Shown here one piece after another: positions 1 through 11,700 of a DNA stretch of 64,000 nt. The notes beneath the pieces are model-generated. The model was not told where the DNA came from and did not search any database. It saw only the letters and a program-made list of their open reading frames with translations. The stretch comes from Gordius sp. MW1 (taxonomy: Eukaryota > Nematomorpha > Gordioida > Gordea > Gordiidae), in NCBI GenBank assembly GCA_964036665.1, contig OZ038532.1, forward strand, positions 124,001-188,000, read 5' to 3'. Positions within the stretch are counted from its first letter, which is position 1; each line of letters starts with the position of its first letter. Made by a program: the position numbers and the translations under genes.

Positions 1-1490
1 CATCCTTTAAAGACTCCAATCCAGAAATATTACATAGCAATTTCAGTTAATACCTTATCCAATCATGCCTCCAAACTAGGCTATAAAAACCAACTCCAAA
101 ATTATGATAGTTTCAAACAAGATTTTTTAGGAAAAGTATACAATTCCATCAATATACTTTAGCAGAAGGCTTCGACCAATCTTTATCACAAACCAATCAG
201 TAATATAACGTTATCATTTCCGATAAATATTGTTATTTCTAACCGTGATAGATCCCGCCCCCCCCCCCAGAACCCACCAAATTTTTCGTTTAAAGAAAAA
301 TATATAGTCTTAAAAAAGTTCAATTCCTTTAAATTAAATACAAGCTTTCAGCGCTATAAATTTATAAGCTTTTTCAATTGGAGGATGAAATGATCGATGC
401 AATACCTGCATGGCTAATAGGTGTGGCAATCCTTTGCGATTTTGGATCAAACCTTGAAAACAACAATTTGGCTGGGTTATATCAAACAAGGATCTTAGTA
501 GGTCTATCAATCATCAAGTTTTTAACATGGCAAATTGCATTAAACACCTCACGAGCAATGGTAAGAGCGACAATGCAAACGTAATTATTAAGTCTGAAAC
601 AATACATTCGGTGAATCCCAGAAATTTGAATCATTGTTTTCGAGCGGAGAAAGCCATAATCCAGCTACATAAAGTAATTACGGCGTTTGTTTAACAAAAA
701 TATGACATATTGGTAAGAGCGAATGCACTCTTCACCAGTTAAACTATATTGAAGAATATTCATGATTTCCCACGTACACGTTAGAGGTAAATGATTGGAT
801 GTTATCTTTGATCTATACAGACTCTTCATTAACCATGTTTAATGGGGAAAATGTCTTAGTACGAACCGTCTCGCCGCTGATAATCATCTTATAAGGTTAT
901 AATGGTACAACCATGCCGAAAAGAATAAACCGAGGTGATCTTATTCGAGAATAATAAAACATTTCACTTGCCTCAAGGACATGGGCACAACATTTAATGT
1001 CGCGATTGTGCGCCATTTTACTCATACAAACAAATGGATTAAGGTTATACAACTTCTCCTTCAATTTTTATGGTTAACTGTTAAAATAATTTGAATTATA
1101 TAACTAAAAATATAAAAAAAACTAACGGTGTGTCAAATTATTATGTCACACCACGCTGAAACTTACATTCCCAGACCAATCCCTTATTTCATTATAAAAA
1201 TAGAGAAGGAGTTAGATTGACTAATTAATATAGGGGTTTTGAAATCAGTAAAATATGCCGATTATGAGCGCCGATTATACTTTTCTTAAAAAGCATAGGG
1301 CTTAAGAATTTTTTGTGACGTTTAGAATTCAAATAAAAATCTAGTTGGAGAAAAATACTCGCTTCCCCGCTTCCAAAACTTGTCTTAAAAATTATAAGTT
1401 TTAAATATTTTTTTTTAATTGAACCTTAAAGAAGCTTATTATCAAATTAAAATTAGTTTAAAATCATAAAAGATTTGAACAATTAATACC
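1..1490. other. Unassigned AT-rich DNA left of the Ty3/gypsy relic
   Basis: I recognise no gene here. All frames are broken often, and the short open stretch at 378-584 (+) resembles no family I know and has no visible splice context. There is an 11-base C run at 258-268. The stretch may include the 5' part of the gypsy-type element that begins to be readable near 1495, but no LTR pair could be identified. Confidence 0.4.
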
Positions 1491-1494
1491 CGTG

Positions 1495-4110
1495 ACCTAC
1501 TTATGCTCGACTTCCATTTGTTATTGCTTCTGGCCCAGCCATATTTCAGCGCTTAATAGACTCATTATTTGGGAACTTTAATGGTGTTGCATATTTTCTC
1601 CACGACATTATCGTGGCTGGGATAATAAAGGACCACAATAAAAACCATGAAATAGTGTTAAACATATATTGGATAAGGTAAAACAAGAATGAAACCTAGA
1701 AAAAATGTGATTCAATTTAATATCTTGGACAGATGATTAACGAGAAAGAATTCATACATCTAAAAAAAATATTAAGGCAATTCCTGGACATACATGAATT
1801 GAATTAATTGATTTTTTAGGCATAGCCGCTAATTTTATTAAAAAAAAATTCGCCTCTGAGCCGACCCTTGTTTAAATAAAAAACCTGTGACATGATATCG
1901 GACACAAGATTTTATTGATGCCTTTAAAAAATAAAATTATAAATGCGTCTGTTTTAGTACATTTTAATATTCAATTACCATTGCGCGCCACCAATGCCTT
2001 AACGGAATCTCGGTGCCTTTATTCGCCTGAAATATGGGGTACGACATCCCATTTTTTTCCTTGTACTTAAGGAGGAGAATTAAAGTAAAAATGAAAAGAA
2101 GCGTTCGTCATTATATTTTCAGGGAATAAATTCAGCCATTATTATCAATATTTAATCCAACCAAAAACTTGCCATTAGCCGTTTCGGCGCGACTTTAAAG
2201 ATGGGCTTTCTTGAAAACACCGTATGAATTTAATATTAATTATAAAAAAAACGCTCTTGCATACAGCTATTAGAAATACTAGAGCAAGAGATGTATTGTG
2301 CTATTTACGAAGAACCATTTTAGCAATTCCCAATTATGACAGATGTGGCCAAGCATATCCGTCTATAATTATTTACATCATGGCTCAAATACTGAAATCG
2401 AAACTACTCGTATATCATCAGCCCCAAATGAGGTAACAACGCTAAAACATGCCTTTTTGTGGGATATAAAGTGGTAATTTTAAAACATTTCAAAAGTCAT
2501 TTTACATATGCTGGACTTAGATCCCTGATATGACACGCTTGACATCCAAAGTTATGTTAATACTTGTAAAAAATAATGGTTTTCTAGAACACCGAATAGC
2601 TCTTTAAAATGGACAACTTGGTTAAACCTTGGTCATAGATAGTGATGGGGGAATAGCGTTTTTAGAGCTATAGTACATCGCAACCATATGCCGCTATATA
2701 GTCACTTTAAGTGCTATAAGCTATACGAGAAGGGAGGTTTGAGGCGCTAAAGCTATGGGAGATAGGAGGTTTGAGGTGCTATAAGCTATAGGAGATGGGA
2801 GGCTTAAGGCGCTAAAGCTATAGCCGATAGCACTTTAATGCGCTAGAGCTATAGCCGATAGCACTTTAATGCGCTAGTTATAGCACGGCGTTAACAATGA
2901 TAATACTTTTTTTTATATTTTCACATCAAAAGTTGTTAAATAGGTATGGAAATAAAAGAAAGGATGGTGGCGCTCAACAGATGCATTTTAATATCAAATA
3001 AACAATTTAAAAAATGCGTTAAGATTGATAATAATTTTTTTATATTTTTACAGCAAAAGTTGTTAAATAGATATAAAAATAAAAGAAACAAATAAACATT
3101 TTAAAAAATTATTATCGATGTTAGCACCGTGCCATGCTCTAGCGCATTTAAGTGCTATCGATTATAGCTTTAGCGCCTCAAACCTCCCTCTCCTATAACT
3201 TATAGCACTTAAAATGACTATGTGCTAGTAGACATATCCTATATAATAGGCTATTCCCATCAGCGAGAAGATGCTAAGGGCGCTAGTGCTAAGCGTTTTC
3301 CCATCACTATCCTAGATTACATTCACAGTCGTTATTATCTTATTTTTCGATGCGTTAACGCAAATGGCCAGAGATATTTCCTATCACCCGCATTAATGCA
3401 TCGTGTACGATCTATGCCCTCGAATCGTAATGGATTAATAAATTCCATTGTTATAGATAATTGTGTATAATTTACAAGAGCAAGGAATATCGCATAAAAA
3501 ATAATATTCTAAACATTTATTTTGATCTTTGCCGTCGTTCTAATGGGTAAGACGGAAGCGCTTAATCCGAAACTTAAAAAAAATTATATTTCGCAAAATT
3601 TTTAAAATGATACATTGTTTTATTTTTTATTTTCCTACAGAAATACCATTCGCCCAACAACTGGTTCCCCAGCAGATTTGCTAATTAGAACTCTTTAAGT
3701 ATGCTCAGTTTTTTGAAACCACACATGACGGAAGTTAAATCTAAAGATAATATTTTTTAGAAGGAAATTTTTCATTGGTGACTGAGTTTGGGATAGAAAT
3801 TTTACGAATAGTGACACCTTTTGGTTTCTAAAAAATCGTTCGCAAATTGAACCCGTTTCATACGTAATTGAAATAGAAGCTGACATGATGTGGAAAAGAC
3901 ATGGCGACAGTCTATGGAAATGATCGAGCACAAAATGGACGATGAGTTATGTACACAGGTGACGACGCCCTGTCCCTCCCCTTCTACAATCTTGGTAAAT
4001 AATTTACCAGACTTGAGTGTGGAGCAAGTAAGTTCCTCATGTACACCACCTATGACACCTCCATTTAAACTCCTCCTTCTAGAGCTTTCCTCTTAACACG
4101 CCACCCACAT
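1495..4110 (+). pseudogene. Decayed Ty3/gypsy-type LTR retrotransposon pol (RT, RNase H, integrase end)
   Basis: Pieces of a Metaviridae pol polyprotein appear in order but in shifting frames. Reverse transcriptase shows RLPFVIASGPAIFQR near 1508 and FLHDIIVAG near 1593-1620, where the family has YLDDIIVTG, so the catalytic YxDD is damaged. The RNase H/connection region shows PLLSIFNPTKNLPLAVSAR near 2138. After a nested foldback element, the integrase C-terminal part shows NTIRPTTGSPADLLIR near 3642 and IEPVSYVIEIEADMMWKRH near 3845-3905. Many stops and frameshifts make it non-functional. I infer one element because the domains are in family order. LTRs were not found. Confidence 0.75.
2641..3308. 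mobile_element. Foldback MITE-like element with long subterminal inverted repeats
   Basis: The left end begins AGTGATGGGGGAATAGCG and the right end is the inverse, ending TTTTCCCATCACT. Longer subterminal arms (about 2690-2890 and 3125-3225) are complementary and built of repeated motifs such as GCTATAAGCTATA, GGGAGGTTTGAGGCGCTAAAGC and AGCACTTTAATGCGCTAGAGC. The flanks TCATAGAT (2633-2640) and TCCTAGAT (3310-3317) may be an 8-bp target duplication with one mismatch, but the alignment is ambiguous by a base. It has no coding capacity. It sits between the RNase H and integrase parts of the gypsy relic, so it inserted into it. Confidence 0.6.
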
Positions 4111-4390
4111 CTCCGACTATATTACTTGTGTGCTAGCCCCTTATACCGATTGAACCTTAAATAGAGGAACTACCTTAGCATACGCTACTACGACGGTCGA
4201 CCCGAATTAATTGATTAAGGCGAAAGAAAGGCTATGGCTAACCCTTTCCCACACTTGAACTATTCAACTATCTCCTTGAATTTCCCACATTCGCGTTGAT
4301 TAAATATCTCATTGTTTTTCCACACTCTCTTTCCATTTTAGACGATTTATATAAACCGAATAAACATTTTTATTTAATATATAAAAAGTA
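4111..4390. other. AT-rich spacer after the gypsy relic
   Basis: No gene is seen. The stretch ends in an AT-rich block containing AATAAA near 4358, which could be what remains of a 3' LTR, but without a matching upstream copy this is not supported. Confidence 0.25.
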
Positions 4391-4439
4391 TCACATGGGT
4401 AAAATACATTGGTAAATAAAAAACTCGGGCCTTCGGCCC
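4391..4439 (-). repeat. Outer 3'-tail segment of an RLE retrotransposon plus a GC-rich hairpin
   Basis: The 31 bases at 4391-4421 (CACATGGGTAAAATACATTG...) match the segment that in both Helitrons lies next to the C-terminal coding end of the RLE element (59150 and 60710). Here the coding end starts only at about 6318, so the tail is split by roughly 1.9 kb of inserted or expanded repeats. Immediately inside lies a perfect hairpin, GGGCC-TTC-GGCCC (4427-4439). Confidence 0.5.
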
Positions 4440-4843
4440 TCGTGGGAAGGGGGAGAAGGGAAGGGAAGAGGGGAAGGGAAGGGGGGACGACTCATCTGTA
4501 CTTCGTATAAATGTATCATATTTGCTATGCAATTTATGGGCGAGAAAGGTGGGAAGGGGCGAGAATGCCTATAGGGGGGTATTAAATGCCTAATGATTAA
4601 TTAATTATTTATACAAATTTTCCATTATAGGCAAAATGTAATAAAGGCAAAATGTAATATAGGCAAGGGTTAGGGTTAGATTTAGTGTTTGCATCTAGTT
4701 TCGTATTACATTAGTTTTTATGGCCTTTAGTGATTATGGGTCTAACAAACATTATATTATAAAACAACACAATGTTAAGAATTTGCAGAATTGTTGGGAG
4801 AAATTTTTTCTTGAATTTGAACAATTTTTAATTAAAAAAATCA

Positions 4844-5800
4844 AAAATTTGGCCAATGGTCACTTTTTCTCTATTGGTCAGTACCAACAGATACTCTATA
4901 AGTCAATGATAGCCAAAAAAACGGAAAAAAAATTTTGATGCTCACTTTGGCCATTGGTCATTTTTTCCATTGGTCAGCACACGGTAAAAGTGGATATAAA
5001 TTCATAAGAGTAAAAAAAACGAAAAAAAAATTTTCGAATCACATTTTGGCCAATGGTCATTTTTTTCCATTGGTCAGCAGCCAGGACACGGTAAAAGTGG
5101 ATATAAATTCCTAATAGTCAAAAAAAACGAAAAAAAAGTTTTCGAATCACATTTTGGCCAATGGTCATTTTATTCCATTGGTCAGCAGCCAGCGGACGGC
5201 CAAAAAGTCATAATAGCAATGGTAGGAACAAGAACAATCATAATAGTAAAAAAAAACGAAAAAGATAATTTCGATTCACATTTTGGCCAATGGTCATTTT
5301 TTCAATCGGTCAGGAGCCAGCGGACGGCCAAAAAGTCATAATAGCAATGGTAGTAACAGGAACAATCATAATAGTCAAAAAAAAACGAAAAAATAAACTC
5401 GGATTCACATTTTGGCCAATGGTCATTTTTTTCATTGGTCAGCAGCCAACGGACGGCCAAAAAGTCTTATTATCAATGATAGTAACAAGAACAATCATAA
5501 GAGTCAAAAAAACTCCGGGATTCTAACCCAAAAACTAGTTAAATTGCATAGCAATTAAAAGTAAACAACTTTTATTTATGTTTATTATATAACATTGGTC
5601 AGCAGCCAGCGGACGGCCAAAAAGTCATAATAGCAATGGTAGAAACAGGAACAATCATAATAGTCAAAAAAAACGAAAAAAATAATTTCGATTCACATTT
5701 TGGCCAATGGTCATTTTTTTCATTGGTCAGCAGCCAGCGGACGGCCAAAAATTCTTATTATCAATGATAGTAACAAGAACAATCATAAGAGTCAAAAAAA
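4844..5800 (+). repeat. Minisatellite with about 97-130-bp units, each carrying a hairpin
   Basis: At least seven units start with TTGGCCAATGGTCA or a close variant (near 4850, 4947, 5046, 5155, 5282, 5412 and 5699). Each continues into a T run and CCATTGGTCAG, so CCAATGG and CCATTGG form a short inverted repeat within most units. Later units add a block with CAGCAGCCAGCGGACGGCC and the rest of the spacer, so unit length grows from about 97 to about 130 bp along the array. Open frames through it (such as 5290-5526) are repeat translation, not genes. Confidence 0.85.
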
Positions 5801-6062
5801 ACTCCGGGATTCTAACCCCAAAACTAGTTAATTTGCATAGCAATTAAAAAGTAAACAACTTTTATTTATGTTTATTATATAACTAGTTAAATTGCATAGC
5901 ATTAAAAGTAAACAACTTTTATCTATGTTTATTATATAACAAAAACTAGTTAAATTGCATAGCAATTAAAAGTAAACAACTTTTATTTATGTTTATTATA
6001 TAACTAGTTAAATTGCATAGCAATTAAAAGTAAACAACTTTTATTTATGTTTATTATATAAT
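5520..6062 (+). repeat. About 60-bp tandem repeat family interleaved with the minisatellite
   Basis: Copies start with AACTAGTTAAATTGCATAGC at about 5533, 5822, 5881, 5943 and 6002 and end in TTTATTATATAA. The last four are directly tandem and almost identical. The first is separated from them by part of the larger minisatellite, so the two repeat families were amplified together. Confidence 0.8.
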
Positions 6063-6089
6063 AGATAATTTAACAAATCTTATATATAA

Positions 6090-6275
6090 CACACCGAGGG
6101 AGATAGAGATGAGGGGTGGGGCACCTCTTATGCATTAATTTAAAAAATAACACAGCGAGGGAGATAGAGATGAGGGGTGGGGCACCTCTTTCTCATGCAT
6201 TAATTTAAAAAATCGATAACCTAATATACCCAATGCAAATAGATAGGGAGGGTAACGGACGGACGGACGGACAAC
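6090..6275 (+). repeat. Two 70-bp direct repeats and a GGAC microsatellite
   Basis: A unit containing GAGGGAGATAGAGATGAGGG and GTGGGGCACCTCTT occurs twice (about 6097-6150 and 6157-6215). It is followed by four to five copies of the tetramer GGAC near 6252-6271. No coding potential is seen. Confidence 0.7.
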
Positions 6276-6317
6276 AAAAAACGAGCCCATAAATTGCATA
6301 GCAATTAATACTACAAA

Positions 6318-6553
6318 AGAAAACGCGCTAAAAACTAATTGAATGGCATTGATCCGTGTATGGAAATCGTGTTGGATTTGACGATTTCCATAGTGATCTT
6401 TTGCCTGATGTAGAAGAATTCCTTAGGTTCTAAAGAAGAATTCGTCATCCCTTTCCCGATTTGTTTGAGGAAAGCGAGAGCCTCTGAACCTAGGTTGCCA
6501 ATAGTGGTAGCCACCACGGGGATGAAAACTGTATTGGTTATATCAATTGTCAT
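6318..6553 (-). pseudogene. C-terminal remnant of an RLE-type non-LTR retrotransposon (divergent relative)
   Basis: The minus-strand frame 6335-6553 encodes a C-terminal end with FIPVVATTIGNLGSEALAFL and KITMEIVKSNTISIHGSMPF. It aligns with the end of the long RLE/RT protein at 22149-24191 (FIPIVSSCSGTFGKSALNFF...). It is clearly a different, diverged family member. Nothing upstream of the last roughly 72 codons remains. The same coding end is carried inside the two Helitrons near 59.2 and 60.8 kb. Confidence 0.7.
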
Positions 6554-6619
6554 TTTAGTTTTATTTAAACGACTTGATCATCGTTACACAAGTACACTTA
6601 ATTTTAGCTTCTTCTGTCT

Positions 6620-8441
6620 ATGAATCTTTATCACCTAAAGTGGTAGTCAGTCTTTTTAACATTAATTTCCATTTGTCTATGTCGTGCCTCATTTTATGAT
6701 TCCAAGTAGGCTTGGGTCTTCCCTCTTATGTTTTTCTGATAAAATTATTTTCTCAGTTTTCTGACGTAGCTATCGTCCCTTCTCTCGACATGGCCATACC
6801 ATCTAAGTCTGTTTGTTAGGAGTTTTGTCATAATAGATGTAGTACCTAAATTTCTTCTTATTTCTTCATTACGCTTATGTTCCTTTTTGCTGACCCCTAA
6901 CACTCATCTTAGCATTCTCATCTCCATGACGCAAGACGCTGCTCTTCCTTTTTACGTATAGCCCATGATTCCAACTATACAGGACTATTGGTCGTATGAT
7001 GGACCTATACAGTGTACCTTTAAGTTTTGTTGGGATCTTTTTGGCACACATAAAGCCTATGAAATCTTTCCATTCAAGCCATCCATAAATTATCCTTGCT
7101 TGTATTTCTTTATCCATTCCACCATCCGCTTGATGAGTTAATCTAAAATATCTGAAGGAATCAACGCTTTTAATTTTTCATTTGCCTAAAGCAAGGGGTG
7201 TACATTGCTAATTTTTGTCTGATTTAAACTTTGTCTCCATGTATTCTGTTATCTTTTGATTTATTTTGAGATAACTTTCTTCCATTGCATATACCCATCT
7301 ATTTAAAATACTAGCCAATTCTTGTTCACTTTTGGGACAGAGGATTATATCATCTTTAGATCATTGCCTGGCGAGCTTATTTGCTCAAATTCTGGGTAAT
7401 AATACCTATTATCATTATGAATAGGAAGGGGCTAAGAGCTCAACCTTAATAGACTTCAGTGTGGTTGGCAAAGCCCTTTGAAGTCCCACCTTAGTTATAA
7501 CTAAAGCTCTAATTTCCTTGTACATATCTTATATGGCTCTGACGTATAATTCAGACACCTTATCTTCTTTAAGACACCCCTAAACTAATTTTCCTAAAAA
7601 CTCCATCAAACGTCTTTTATGATTCATAAAACACATGTTCACATCTCCCTTTATCTAAACCGTTTTATTAATCTTTAAACACTGTTAAGGGCATCTGCTG
7701 TGGACCTCTTTGGCATTAATCCGAATTGGTTTTCACTTTTACTAAACTCCAAAGCCGTTTTGCGGTCACTATTTACCACACCTTGAAAGTGTGACGCAAT
7801 CCTTCTGTAGTTGTTAAGATCTTGAATACTACCTTTTAGTTTGTATCGGTAATGTAACATAGATCTCTCCACTCGTTTAGCATTTTTCCCGTTTGTTTTA
7901 AGACATTATATTGGTATGTGTCCAAACCAAGAGTTTTTCTTGATTTTTGTTTACCAAGCAACTTTACCTCCGTTTCCGATATCCAATCGGCTGGGTCGAA
8001 TTATTCTATATGCTTTATTGGATTTGATCTTCGACTAAAGGCCATTTTCATTGGATGTGCGATTATGTAGGTCAATCTTTCTCCGTCCTTCGGCTTTAGT
8101 GTATCATTATCTAGTACACCTTGCTTTAAGATTTTTCTGCATATTTTTTAGCGAATCTTTTAGCTATTTGGTAATTTTGCCTATTACTACTTCTTCTTTC
8201 AATGCCTATTTGTCACCTAGGCTGGTGGTCAGTTTTTTCAGCATTCGTTTCCAATTGTCTCTATATTTACATAGATCTTTCTTTATCTTGTGGGTTTTGA
8301 TATCGTGCCCTATTTTATAGATCCAGGTAAGCTTGGGTCTTCCTCTCCTTTTTTTTCCTGTAAAATTTATCTTCTCAATTTTATTTCCCACGTAGCTATC
8401 GCCCCTTCTCTGGACATGGCCATACCATCTTAGTCTGTTGT
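6620..8441 (-). pseudogene. Decayed RTE-type non-LTR retrotransposon pieces, minus strand, rearranged order
   Basis: Reading on the minus strand, 8441-8206 encodes an RTE C-terminus (GKKRRGRPKLTWIYKIGHDI, ending SLGDK-stop). It is followed directly by sequence from upstream of the RT domain (KPKDGERLTY, SRRSNPIKH), a broken RT region (7872-7330) and a second C-terminal part (IQARIIYGWLEWKDF, LKGTLYRSIIRPIVLY at 7117-6960; end near 6640). Frames are broken throughout. The same C-terminus-to-middle junction occurs on the plus strand at 12354 and 29130, so this block is an inverted relative of those. Confidence 0.7.
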
Positions 8442-8754
8442 AGCATTCTAGCTTTTTCTTGTAACAATGCAGGCCTGACAGAAGTTACATAGAAACTATT
8501 AATTTAAATTAGAATGCTTTTTATCGTGATTTCACAAAAGATACATTGGTAATCTATTACGATAAACGTTATTTCAGTATACGCTTTTCAAAGTGTTTGC
8601 TTCGAGATGGAAAAAGATTATTTTAAGAATGGAGCGTGAAGATACGTTATCCCTATTTGATAAAGATGAGATTTTACCTAATAAAAGAAGAAAAAAAATT
8701 TTTGACGAGCACCCTAGACACGTGATAAATCAAGAGGAGGATATGAAAGAAATC
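8442..8754. other. Short spacer between inverted RTE copies
   Basis: No confident feature. A lysine-rich open frame (8593-8778, +) reads into the RTE endonuclease region that becomes recognisable near 8755. Its N-terminal part matches nothing I know. Confidence 0.3.
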
Positions 8755-11700
8755 AAGGTTGTCGGGGTTACGGCTTAAGAAATGGAGTAAGTACTGAAAT
8801 TCTAAAAATTGCTCAAGCTCTTTGCCCTAGATATAGGCAATACTTAATTCAAAAAGAGACAGGACATCTTATAATGTACAAAAGCGATAGCACCATCCAA
8901 TTAGATTTCTTTCTTCAACAGAAAACATTTAAAAATAGTAAGGTAATCTAGTGAAATATTGGCTTGCCAACACAAACTGCTGGTGCTGAATTATATATTA
9001 AAGAGCAAGGCAGAAAGAGTAGCGGATACTTTAAAATGGAGGAGACTAAAGAATAATACTCAGCAATTTTGGGAAGGAGTAATGAACATGCTGAATTTAA
9101 GGAAAATACTTCGTATGAGAATCAGTGGAATATTGTAGCCGACACAATGCTGAAAACAAAACCTCAAATATTAGGTGAAAGCAAGCCCACTAAAAGAATT
9201 CTCAATGAGTGGTGGTGGTGGAATGAAGAAGTGCAAAAATAAGTTGGGTATAAAAGCAATGATATTAATGATAAGCAAGATTACCAAGTAGCTAAAAGAT
9301 CGGCTAAAATAAAGTAGCAAAAGCTAAATACAAGGGGTAGGGCGATATGAATGTAAAACTAAACTTAAAGAAATGAGAAAGATTGATCTTCAAAATCCCA
9401 TAATCAAGGGCCCGAAATTCTAAAGATTTCGTAGAATGCCGGCGAGAAATATTAACACACGACAGTTATATACTATAAAGATAGTACGACTATTATAGGG
9501 ATTTACCAATTGAAAAGGGGCCTGTAGTCGAAGATATTAACAAGGAAAATACAATAGGAGAATTAAAAACAGCGGACTGAATCACGGGAACGGAAGTCTA
9601 AGTTGCTATGGGTAAACTAAAGTCAGGCAAAGCTCTTGGGCCCGACAATATACCAATAGAGAGCTTTAAAGCGTTAGGCAATATTGGTGCACAATTGCTC
9701 GCCAAACTTTTCAACAATATCTTAGAAACGGTTAAAATGCCTAACGAGTGGAGGGATAGCTATGATACCGATATAAGAGATGAAACGGGAAATTCAGGAG
9801 TGCAACAATTACAAAGGGATAAAGCCTATGAGTTACACTTTCAATGTGTGGGAAAAGGTGATCGAAAAACGGCTTCGGAGTTTAGTTCTAATTCGAGATA
9901 ACCAATTCTGATTTATGCCGGAGAGGTCTACAGCAGACGCCCTAAATAGTTTTAGAAAAATTAATGGAAAGGTTTAGAAAAGGGGGGGGGGGGACTTGCA
10001 CATGTGTTTCATCGATCTAGAAAAAGCGTTTGATAAAGTTCCTCTACTTTAGTGTGGAAATGTCTTAAAGAAAACAATGTGCCAGAATTATACGTCAGAG
10101 AAATAAAAGATATATACAAGGAAATTAGAACGTACGTTAGAACAACGGTGGGGACTACAAAGAGCTTTGCCATTAACAATGGAGTCCATCAAGGTTCAGC
10201 TCTTGGTCCCTTCCTATTAATAATGATAATGGATATTATTACCAAAGATTTGGGCGAAGAAACTCCTTGGACCATAATCTTTGCAGACGATATAATCCTC
10301 TGTGCCAAAAGTGAACAAGAATTGGCTAATACTGTAAACAGATGGAGAAATGCGACAGAAGAAAGTGGTCTCAGGGTAAATCGAAAGAAAACAGAATATA
10401 TGTAGACAAAGTTCAAATCGGATGAAAGTCAGCATGCGCATCCCTTACTTTAGGCGATTGGCAACCTACAAGCGTGGATTCCTTCAAATATTTAGGATCA
10501 ACACTTCAAACAGATAGTGCAATGGATAAAGAAACTTAAGCAAGGATAAATTCCGGACGGCTCAAATGGTGAGCCTTGATAGGCGTTATGTGTAACAAAA
10601 ACATCCCGAAGACTAATAGGTGCACTGTATAAATCCATCATACAGCCAACAGTCATGTATACAGGGGCGTAGGTAGGATTTTATTTTGGAAGAGGTTTTC
10701 AATTTTTTTCTTCAAATATTGAAAATAGGAAAAATTTTTTGCAATTTGATTAAATATATACTTAATGTAGCATCCATGTGAGTATTTCCAGCCAAATTTA
10801 AATTTTAAATTCTATTGAGGCTGGTGGTGTAAAGAAGATGAAAACATAAAATGCTAATTTGGCATTAAAAAATTGTAACAAAATACATTATTAAGTTGAT
10901 GTGAGTGATGTCTCACTTAGCAATTGTCCTTCATTTGTTCTAGAAATTAAAAAAACAAATTATCTCAATAGTAAATACTCATTCTTAAAACTAACATGAA
11001 ATTCCTCCATAAAATTATTTCCGCTTTTCACCTTGACAGCGTTTACTGCCTGTGATAGGTGTAGATTAACAAGTTCTAAATTTGTTATTAAAAACACCTG
11101 CTTAGGCGAATTTAGAGTCCTGCGCATTGTTTCTAATTGGGCTGAGCTCAATCCAAGCTTGATGTTTTTGTTATGCCTGTCCAAAAAATAATGTTTTAAG
11201 CCCTTGTAAATTTTAAACAAATTATGAATTCAGAATCTGAAATTATCTTGTAGCATACAACAAATTTAATTGCCAATAAGAGAAACCATAAAAATTTCGA
11301 TAAACAATTTGTTAAAAATTATATTATTTTGCAACAATGGATTGATCCTATTTTTCAATTCAATATTAAACTGGGCTTTGCAATTAAAAAAAAAATTATT
11401 TAAAACTTAATTTGAGAAGCCCGATCATTTTAGTAGAATCCAAGGTTCAGGAAACTTCTAAAGACCGATTGAGGCTCAAAATAGATCCAAAATTGATTTT
11501 TTTTATAATTCTTACTTAGTTGATACAAAATTAATTTATTAATAACGTTAGTTCTGACGTTCTGTCACCTTATGTAAAATCTTTTTATTCGTAACATTAT
11601 TCCCTATGATATAATAGGAATTGAATAATTTGTTACTTGTCAACAATAATTTTTTAATAAGAAATTCATTTATTTTAGGGCGTAGCGAGCATCGGAATTA

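Noticed and set aside
5290..5526. Plus frame with repeated FWPMVIFFIGQ-like segments
   Set aside because: It is a direct translation of the minisatellite units.
10960..11220. 86-codon minus frame inside the hAT element (also 27733-27993)
   Set aside because: No transposase motif (no RxxLxR, no hAT dimerisation signature) could be recognised, and the element looks non-autonomous.
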